A DNA stretch of 25,918 nt from Amphimedon queenslandica (Eukaryota; Porifera; Demospongiae; Haplosclerida; Niphatidae), in the NCBI RefSeq assembly GCF_000090795.2, contig NW_003546751.1:1-25918 (forward strand). The letters are read 5' to 3'. Position numbers and translations under genes: made by a program. The notes beneath the pieces are model-generated. The model was not told the DNA's origin. It ran no database searches and saw nothing but the letters and a program-made list of their open reading frames with translations. Of the stretch, positions 19,396 through 25,918 are shown piece after piece (the stretch's first letter is position 1; each line of letters begins with the position of its first letter).

Positions 19396-20631
19396 GAGTA
19401 AAGAAAATACATACCGTGGCCATAGTTAATCAGATAATCAATATTAATCATAAAAAAATTATAGACTTGGATCATATCCTATAACACAATAGTAAAAAAC
19501 TATGGAATCTCACAAAATTCTATCTTACAATGTATTCAATTGCTAAGACTAAAACAATATAAAACCTGTGCAGCTGGAAACTGGCACCTCATCCAGTGTG
19601 AAAGCACCACTGATCAAAGAACTACAACAAAACATAATGTTACAATGATGATTATTTATTAGAAATTAATTTATTTACCACAAACGAAATCAGACAATAG
19701 CCTTAGACATTCACCATGCTATGAAAGTATTATTACACCTTATTGCTGAATCATTAAATGTGACCATAATTGACAAAAGGGCCCTTATGGCGGATTTTAA
19801 AATTAATAGTTATAATGGAAAATATCAACCTGTGAGTGCTTTGTTAGACAATCATTGTTTCTAAAAGTTTCATGGTAACTTTTTGCATCCTGTGGAGTAA
19901 TTTTATGATAAATGGGGCTCAGGAAGTTGGATTTCTTAGGCTAGAAAGACAAATTTCACTACCCGCCATAAGGTACCTTTTGTCAATTATGGTCACAAAT
20001 TATTTGCAGCTATAAATACCTTAAAGCAAAGTATGAAAGAAACATCATCAACAGCAAACAATGTAAACACACAGGCTATATATGCGATACTAAATATGTA
20101 CAAGTATATGCTTGATATAACTTATGTTTGTCACAAACATACATTACAAACCACTAATAAGATACATCTGCTCAAAAAGAGGAATAACCCTTCACCTTTT
20201 AAATCTCTTTCCAAGTCTGACCTTATTCTTTAACACCACATTGCAGTCCTTGTGTAAAATATGTACCTGTGTAAATTATGAATGTGAAATTATTCATGTA
20301 CTAACAAATTAACAGTAGCATACATGCATTTATCAACAATTAATATACATATATGACATGTATAGCTCCACAATGCATATTAAGCATGATTGAATCATAC
20401 AAGTATATGTACATACACAGTACATGTAATTTAGACATACAATGTTTGATTTGTTGACTCATGCCATCCTGAATTAAGTTTCTTTACGAGACCTGCATTG
20501 TGCAAATACACATTAATAGACCACATGAACACATTCCAATGTGCAAACAATAATTATTGTATTGTTAATGAGAACATCCATGCACACAAAAAAGATGCAT
20601 TGGCAAGCATTCATTTATATTGAGTAAAGAA
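19396..20631 (+). repeat. Tandem duplication, unit A
   Basis: Unit A starts GAGTAAAGAAAATACATACC and matches unit B from 20632, which starts GAGTAAAGAAAGTACTTACT. Shared landmarks in order are GTGGCCATA; ATCATA.CCTATAA; ATTGCTAAGACTA; AATATAAAACCTGTGCAG with GCACCTC; ATTGCTGAATCA; GCAATGTAAAC.CACAGGCT; CTCTTTAACACCACATTG or its equivalent; GGATCATAC- or TGAATCATAC-like; CCAATGTGCAA; and TGGCAAGCATT at the end. Divergence with many indels shows the duplication is old. No convincing gene lies in it; the short frames 20033-20312 have no domain. It contains one 239-bp TGTGACC element. Confidence 0.7.
19759..19997. mobile_element. TGTGACC-ended MITE, copy 1
   Basis: The ends are TGTGACCATAATTGACAAAA and its inverted complement TTTTGTCAATTATGGTCACA, and the inverted similarity continues into CCTTATGGCGG / CCGCCATAAGG. 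The 239-bp element has no coding capacity. It is related along its whole length to 21060-21299. Unit B has an uninterrupted sequence (GAATCAGCAAATTATTT, about 25240-25256) where this copy sits, which shows it is an insertion. The target duplication appears to be only about 2 bp (AA). Confidence 0.82.
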
Positions 20632-20708
20632 AGTACTTACTGTGGCCATAATTAATGATATAATCATCAAACAAATATAAAGTATGTAACCTAGAATCAT
20701 AACCTATA

Positions 20709-20986
20709 AAGTGGCGGATCTATGGGGGGGCCAGGGTGGCAGTGCCCCCCCAAAAATTTTCTTGAGTAATATAAACTTTGGTTTACCTATATAAACTGTG
20801 AAGCAGTTGCTGTACTGGACTATGTAAACTACCTTTAAACCACAAAGGGACTCATTTTAGCAAGCTTATTCTTCATAATTTTTACTTCCCCAAATGTTTT
20901 GCACAAGCTTAGTTGACCACACCCCCTAATTACCCCTCCCATCTCACAATTGCCCCCCCAAAAATTAAATCCTAGATTCGCTCCTG
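20709..20986. mobile_element. hAT-type MITE with perfect 8-bp target duplication
   Basis: The left end is AAGTGGCGGATCTATG, followed by GGGGGGGCC. The right end, read inward on the minus strand, is CAGGAGCGAATCTAGG. The octamer AACCTATA flanks both ends exactly (20701-20708 and 20987-20994). The end motif is the same type as that of the coding hAT element at 2869-5948 (CAATGGCGGATCTAGG), so this is a likely non-autonomous relative. The 278-bp interior is non-coding; the minus-strand frame 20835-21077 crosses its boundary and is spurious. Confidence 0.88.
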
Positions 20987-21059
20987 AACCTATACCAAAA
21001 TACATAAGACATCTCACAATTATCTCCATCTTACTACATATTCCATTGCTAAGACTATA

Positions 21060-21299
21060 TGTGACCATAATTGACAATAGGTACTTTATGGCAGATTTGA
21101 AAATTCATCATTATAATGAAAAATATCCGACTGTGATTCCCTCAGTTAGACAAATATTGTTTTCAAAAGTCACATAGTAACTTTTTGCATTCTCTGGAGT
21201 AATTTCATGATAAATGGAGCTCAGGAAGTTGGATTTTTAAGGCTATAAAGACAAATTTTTCTATCCGCCATAAGATACCTTTTGTCAATTATGGTCACA
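21060..21299. mobile_element. TGTGACC-ended MITE, copy 2
   Basis: Same family and orientation as 19759-19997, with ends TGTGACCATAATTGACAATA and CTTTTGTCAATTATGGTCACA. It lies after GCTAAGACTATA, whereas unit A reads GCTAAGACTAAAACAATATA without an element (about 19541), giving an empty site. TA precedes the left end and follows the right end, consistent with a 2-bp TA duplication as in Tc1/mariner-type MITEs; this is a tentative class. Confidence 0.82.
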
Positions 21300-21397
21300 T
21301 ATGCAGTAAAATAAAACCTATACATATGTAAACTAGCACCTCCTACCGTGTGATACAACTACTAATCAAGGAGCTGCAATAAAACATAAAGTTACTT

Positions 21398-21401
21398 TTA
21401 A
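21398..21401 (+). repeat. TTAA target site, left of Kolobok
   Basis: TTAA directly precedes AGTGTAAGTGC. The same tetramer directly follows the other end at 25146-25149. TTAA duplication is characteristic of Kolobok (and piggyBac) elements. Confidence 0.85.
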
Positions 21402-21620
21402 AGTGTAAGTGCAGTGATTTTTTGGGGTATTTTTTTTATTGGCTTAAAATGATCTTTATAATGAGAAACTGCCATGCCTAGCTCCTTTTTCTTGTAAAAA
21501 AATTATTGGCCGAGATATGGAGCTTCAAAGTTACTCTTTTTACTTCCTGCCATTTTGCTTCCTGTTCATGGGCGTGGCTTTACGTGATGTCACAAGAGGC
21601 ATAGATATGGCTGGCTGCAT
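21402..21620 (+). repeat. Kolobok terminal inverted repeat, left
   Basis: Matches the inverse complement of 24930-25145 with scattered substitutions and a few indels. The match continues to TGCAT at 21616-21620, slightly past the P2X7-like start codon at 21607, so the repeat covers the whole 5' flank of that gene. Confidence 0.85.
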
Positions 21621-22260
21621 TAGTGACAGTGATGAATATATATGAGATTTAGAGCCAGAGGGATCTATTAATCTTGGAATAGCACCATACCACTATGAAC
21701 CAGTCTTCAGTGATAGTAACACTGATGTTTCAAGCTCTGAATCTGATCCAAGTGATGATGAAGATAGAACATCAAACATCATGTGGTACAGCATAAGTAT
21801 ATTTTGTATCACTTATTGTTGTTTTTGCTCAGGTGTCTTTGTGAACACTGTGTTGTCATGCAATCTTCAAAAGAATGCCTGTGTTGCAGGGAAATATCTG
21901 CCATTATGAACAAATTGTCTGAGACAGAGGATAGTCAAATAATTTGTATAACAGATCATCCAGGATTTGCTTCCGTGTGCCTCAACATATGGGTCCTTCA
22001 GGCAGCATATTCCCAATATAGGCAACAGTATCGGAACTATAATGCTCCATTACACGAGTTAGTTCAATGTTTGTTGTTTAGCATTTATATTGAATACATG
22101 GCATTGCAGGAAGTATAGATACACAGCATATCGTCAACTGGTGAGATGGTGCTGGGGTTGGTTAGGACGACAGGTACGCGTTGTTCTTCCAGCATGTGCT
22201 GTGAATTCTATAAGAACAACATTTCCTTCTACTGTATATACAGGATATATTGATCCATGA
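21607..22260 (+). CDS. P2X7 ballast-like cysteine-rich protein carried by the Kolobok
   Basis: Three exons: 21607-21785, 21833-22057 and 22110-22260, with introns of 47 and 52 bp (GTACAG...GCTCAG; GTTAGT...TTGCAG). The predicted product is 184 residues: an acidic, Ser-rich N-terminus (DVSSSESDPSDDEDR), then a Cys-rich domain with CLCEHC, CLCCREI, CITDHPGFASVCLN and WVLQAAYSQYRQQY, and after the second intron KYRYTAYRQLVRWCWGWLG and VRVVLPACAVNSIRTTFP. This Cys-rich pattern is known as the zinc-binding ballast domain in the cytosolic tail of vertebrate P2X7 receptors and occurs alone in many invertebrate proteins. No channel domain or membrane segment is present. One TGA interrupts codon 13 (after CISDSDEYI); otherwise the frame is open. 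Its role for the transposon is unknown; DNA or nucleotide binding, or help in nuclear localisation, would be guesses. Confidence 0.8.
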
Positions 22261-22310
22261 CATTATATGTATTGAATTTTTCATTTAGCTATAATTATTA
22301 TTATGAAGTG

Positions 22311-24887
22311 TCATTTATTGGCAAATCTGCTTGTGTGATGCTCAATAGCATCTTTCTTCTCAGGCTTTGTACAGGAATCACTGAGTGGTGGTGGTGTTCC
22401 CCTTTCCTCTAAATGCAATGGAGACCGTGGAGCACCTTGAACTCTTCTTATTGTCTCTGCCATTAATTCAGTTACATATTCTAAAAATCATTAATTTTAG
22501 TTATAGCTTATACTCATAAATAGGATTTTACTGTAAGTAGATGATGTTTTAATTTGTTGAACTGTGTGTTCTCCTTTTTTATGCTTAGGATAATTGATTG
22601 AATACCGTTTCTCTTTATTTCTAGTTGTAGCTTCCTTCTTGACAGAATTTTCATTAAAATGCAAAGCTGCTAGTATATTCCTGCATTGCATGTTGATGAT
22701 GCAATGTAATTGTTAATATTGTAAATGTATATTATACCTTCCAACATTTCCTTTGTACGAAAACGCTTTAGATTTTGGAAGAAAATTAATCAGTAAACTG
22801 TGAAAGGCCTCTAATACTGATGTCTGATGAAAAGGAAACAACTGGCTGATGTCATTGCTAAGATGAGTTTTCGTCAGTAGCTCAGTGAGTTTCTCACTAA
22901 CTTTCGTATCTGCATGTGATATTATAACAAATTGAAACATAATACATGGATCTCACGTGGTTTTAGCCATTTAGTTTTTCTCCTGTAAACTCTGCTGTGA
23001 CTGCACTTCTTAAATAAACCAGCATGTTTATGCTTGTTGTGTATGTGATTCACCAGAGAAAACCACTTATCTCGAATTAAATCTTGACCATCATTTTGAG
23101 CCTGACAAGGCACACCAGTATAGGTGGTTGATAATGCTTTTTATCCACTTGTTCAACTCTTCACAGTCCTATTTTCTCCCAAGAGCCAGTAACTTTTTCT
23201 TTATTCCTAAAATGGTCATTATATTAATACTGCATCATGTACATGTACGTTTTGCTATATGCCACACATCATAATAGTGAGTCACATGTGGCAATTCCTC
23301 TCGTATCCACTTTAATATTTGTCGATGTCTATCTGTAATGAGTTGGCCTATTAAAAAACCATTCTCTTGTAGTTTCTTAACCGATCTCATCAAACCCTCC
23401 TTTTCCATGTGGTAACTACCACCAACTTCATTACTCTAAAAAATAAAGCAGTACATATTGAAGTGCATTAATTATACTCTATACCTGAACAACTTGTATA
23501 TCTAAAACAACATTGTGAGTTAGCTCAATCATATAATATGCACCAAATTTGGCACTGTGACCTGGACTGTCAGCCCTACCATCCCCTCCTATTATAAGAG
23601 GTATACCTTCTGAAGCCAGCTGAGAAAATAAAGACTGTTGGTATTTATCCCAGATGTAAAAAATTGATGGCAGTAAGTAGGCCTTCTGATGATCAAAAAA
23701 TGTCCTCCTGGAAATCGTTTCACACCCAATATTACGAAACAATTGAAGAGATTTTTCTGGAAGACATCCACTAAAAAGAATTGATGATGATATCAATATG
23801 TTTCCAGCTGGAACGTTGTTGAGAAATAGTTGACTATCCCAATTTGTTGTAGACTCGCAGGCTTCACATATTTGTATGATGCGAAGAAATGACCCAATTA
23901 CTTGCTTCACTATAGACATTGAAGATGAATGACAGTGAATGCAAAGCTGAAACAGTGAAGGTAATGCCATGTCAAAGATAATGTACTTCTTCTTTGATAG
24001 TGGATTGGGTGTATCGTTGTAGCTAGGAGATTCCAATGATGAAGTTGAAAGATCTGCTGTATAAGCTGATTCACTCTGATCATCAGTGTCAACATTATCA
24101 CTGCAGTCACTTGAATCGGTATCATGAAATAAATCACATTGAATCCCTATCTCATTTGTCTTAACAATGCTTGTTTGTGTTCCTAAAGGCCAGCATTAAA
24201 GTATCCCATCATGTAGCAACCACATACTTTGTGATCTTCCCTTGAAACTAGTTTGAACAGCAACGTGTTTATATAAAACTTCCACCTGAGTGCATGTATC
24301 CTATATTAGATATTATATTTCAATGCTTGTAGCATTGCAAAAGTTAAGTCACTTTCATAACTAGGTCTTTGTCAACAGTTTCAGACATAGTACTAACATC
24401 ATCACTTTCAGCTGGTGTAGGAACATTCTCATCAGATGCCATATCATTAAAATCACAAGTAGAAAGCCTTTTTATCATCTAAAAGTAAAATTAATGATTA
24501 AAATTTATTGATGCTCCTGTATATCTCTACCCTATGCTTCTCCCTTTTCTCAACTGCAGTGCTTCTCCTCTTTGACTTTGGTTCATCCATTGCAATAGTC
24601 TCTCCAGGCCTCTTAAATATAGTGGGAACAGCATTTAACTTCAGTTCCCTCTTCTTATTAATACTGAAAGATTGGCAATACTTATCTGAATCTTCAAATG
24701 AGTCTGCAGTAAAATGACAGCTGCAAATCACTGAACTTGATGTTGGCCCTTTCCAGTTATCTCTGGTTCTTCTAACATTAAGAACCCATTTCTTCCTTAA
24801 AGTAGGGTTTTTGGGAAAGTGAAAAGTGCTGATATCATCTAAATAGCTGGTATTATTACAGCCATAAGCCACACATCTATTAGGCAT
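22311..24887 (-). CDS. THAP-domain DDE transposase, Kolobok type, eight exons
   Basis: Exons (minus): 24887-24531, 24478-24362, 24182-23485, 23435-23249, 23206-22957, 22909-22738, 22680-22532 and 22480-22311; introns are about 42-180 bp. Exon 1 encodes a THAP zinc finger: MPNRCVAYGC, STFHFPKNPTLRKKWV, ICSCHF and the closing AVPTIF. Exons 2-3 hold an acidic linker (SDCSDNVDTDDQSESA). The catalytic domain has GGDGRADSPGHSAKFG in exon 3, LITDRHRQILKWIREELP and THYYDVWHIAK in exon 4, and LEAFHSLLINFLPK in exon 6; the Asp, Asp and Glu in these blocks are my inferred DDE triad. Exon 7 has LAALHFNENSVKKEA; exon 8 ends SRFANK-TGA. Lesions are one TAG and one frameshift in exon 5 (near 23170 and 23098). 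The exon 2-3 junction, as placed, is out of phase. The gene looks recently functional but now inactive. Confidence 0.83.
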
Positions 24888-24929
24888 GTTCCACCAGATC
24901 TACAGCACCAGATCCACTATGCAATATGC

Positions 24930-25145
24930 ATGCAGCAGCTAGCACTAATGCCACTTGTGACGTCACATAAAGCCACGCCCACGAACAGGAAGCAAAATGG
25001 TAGGAAGTAAAAGAGCAACTATGAAGCTCCATATCTTGGTCAATAATTTTTTTACAAGAAAAAGGAGCTAGGTGTGGCAGTTCCTCATTATAAAGATCAT
25101 TTTAAGCCAATAAAAAATACCCACAAAAATCACTGCACTTACACT
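24930..25145 (-). repeat. Kolobok terminal inverted repeat, right
   Basis: Inverse complement of 21402-21620. It ends GCACTTACACT at 25145 and is followed by TTAA (25146-25149). Its inner edge is 43 bases upstream of the transposase start codon at 24887. Confidence 0.85.
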
Positions 25146-25149
25146 TTAA
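25146..25149 (+). repeat. TTAA target site, right of Kolobok
   Basis: Second copy of the tetramer found at 21398-21401. Unit A of the tandem duplication has a similar AT-rich site without the element at about 19648-19675. Confidence 0.85.
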
Positions 25150-25682
25150 TAAATTAATTAATTTAGTTACAACAATCAAAATACAGAATTGCCCTTCATT
25201 ATATTGCACATTCCACTAATACCAAGCAAAAGTATTGCTGAATCAGCAAATTATTTCCAGCTGTAATTACCTGTAAAGCATAGTACGAGAAACATATCAA
25301 AGGTAAGCAATGTAAACTCACAGGCTAATAATAACAATAGCACAAAAAGTAATGGTGAACAAACTTTATTATTAATCACATCAACCTCACTCTTTAACAC
25401 CACATTGTAGTCTTTGTGCCTGTACAAAGTATGAATGTGACATAATAAGTAATAATGATAATGGTAGCATCTACAATATTTCTGATTGGATCATACATGT
25501 ATGTGCATGCATGTATTTTAGACATAATATTGCTTACTAATGCTATCCTCAGTTAAGATACTTTCATAACCTGCTTAATATATAAAATTACATTGTGTAC
25601 ATGAAGAATTTCCAATGTGCAACAATATTTTTTTGTTCATCAGAACATGCACATGTTACAACAATCATCAATCAAAGATGCG

Positions 25683-25803
25683 CAACATCACCTGGCAAGC
25701 ATTTAATATGCGCACAGCATTGATGGCAGCATCATTCAAATGTACAACATCAGCCGGCAAGCATTAACTTAATAATGTGCACAGCATTGATGGCAGCATA
25801 AAC
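25683..25803 (+). repeat. Two tandem copies of a ~60-bp repeat
   Basis: AACATCACCTGGCAAGCATT ... GCACAGCATTGATGGCAGCA (25684-25731) is followed by AACATCAGCCGGCAAGCATT ... GCACAGCATTGATGGCAGCA (25745-25799). The second copy has a small insertion in the middle. No coding potential. Confidence 0.8.
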
Positions 25804-25918
25804 ATGCATGATGATCATTATTATAGGTACAGAATCACTGTTTGAATAATACTACATGTATAATAACAAATTTTAATGTTACTCAAAAATTTTTCTTGTC
25901 AGGACTTCAAAATTTTTC

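Larger units (their letters stand above)
21402..25145 (-). mobile_element. Nearly complete Kolobok-type DNA transposon with two convergent genes
   Basis: Terminal inverted repeats of about 215 bp (21402-21620 and 24930-25145) begin AGTGTAAGTGCAGTGATTTT and share long identical stretches such as CTAGCTCCTTTTTCTTGTAA and CATTTTGCTTCCTGTTC. TTAA flanks both sides. The interior holds a P2X7-like gene (+, 21607-22260) and a THAP-DDE transposase gene (-, 24887-22311) whose stop codons are only 50 bases apart. TTAA target plus THAP-containing transposase fits the Kolobok superfamily. piggyBac also uses TTAA but its transposase has no THAP domain. Start codons of both genes lie at the inner edges of the terminal repeats, which probably carry their promoters. 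An older copy with the same two genes is at 15860-17369. Confidence 0.87.
20632..25712 (+). repeat. Tandem duplication, unit B, enlarged by three insertions
   Basis: Unit B is the direct counterpart of 19396-20631. Its sequence is interrupted by a hAT-type MITE (20709-20986), a TGTGACC MITE (21060-21299) and the complete Kolobok element (21402-25145). After the Kolobok the unit resumes at 25146 and can be followed through ATTGCTGAATCA (about 25235), GCAATGTAAACTCACAGGC (about 25308), CTCTTTAACACCACATTG (about 25390) and CCAATGTGCAA (about 25610). It ends at TGGCAAGCATT near 25693-25712. The right boundary is approximate. Confidence 0.68.

Noticed and set aside
20835-21177. Open frames across the hAT MITE boundary
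   Set aside because: They span the junction of an inserted element and unrelated flank, so they are accidental.
21607-22260. A true P2X ion-channel gene
   Set aside because: There is no transmembrane segment and no extracellular Cys-rich ligand domain; only the cytosolic ballast-like domain is encoded.
21402-25145. Assignment of the TTAA-flanked element to piggyBac
   Set aside because: The transposase starts with a THAP finger and has DGRADSPGHSAKFG and ITDRHRQI blocks, which do not fit piggyBac transposases.
1-25918. LTR retrotransposons, rRNA or tRNA genes, bacterial operons or phage
   Set aside because: No long direct terminal repeats, no reverse-transcriptase motifs, no cloverleaf patterns that I could find by eye, and all recognisable genes have eukaryotic introns or eukaryotic transposon domains.

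Overview
This is eukaryotic DNA from an invertebrate animal, most likely a sponge of the Amphimedon type. The evidence is AT-rich sequence, introns of about 40-75 bp with GT...AG ends, and the mix of transposon families (THAP/Kolobok, several hAT types, P element, Helitron, MULE). The organism assignment is inference. There is no bacterial gene organisation and no rRNA, tRNA or CRISPR array. Most of the window is a transposon graveyard with many nested insertions. One short proline-rich gene looks like an intact host gene.

Left part (1-9520). A possible terminal exon of a host gene lies on the minus strand at 275-492. A ZNF862/DUF4371-type hAT transposase relic (1468-2868, +) is cut at a second hAT element (2869-5948, transposase on -). 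Next is a broken gene of an uncharacterised family with an integrase-like DGGPDH motif (6132-9520, +). A third hAT element of ZBED type (6298-8404) sits inside it, with a perfect 8-bp target duplication that falls on the codon of the putative catalytic Asp.

Middle (9521-15859). A P-element (THAP9-like) transposase relic runs on the minus strand (about 12090-10375). Upstream of it are a MULE-like fragment and unassigned exon-like pieces. A Helitron Rep fragment (14765-15859, +) stops where an old Kolobok copy begins.

Right part (15860-25918). Two copies of one Kolobok-type DNA transposon are present. The older one (15860-17369) is truncated, and a large inverted-repeat element (17370-18083) lies beside its last recognisable intron. 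The younger one (21402-25145) is nearly complete: about 215-bp terminal inverted repeats, TTAA on both sides, an eight-exon THAP-DDE transposase on the minus strand, and a convergent three-exon gene for a protein like the cysteine-rich cytosolic (ballast) domain of P2X7 receptors. Both copies carry the same pair of genes in the same arrangement, so the P2X7-like gene appears to be a stable second gene of this transposon. This is the most interesting system in the window. The younger copy lies in one half of a diverged tandem duplication (19396-20631 and 20632 to about 25712). The sister unit supplies an empty site for each of four later insertions.

Between the two Kolobok copies lies the proline-rich, RG-tailed gene (18488-19180, +) with one intron.
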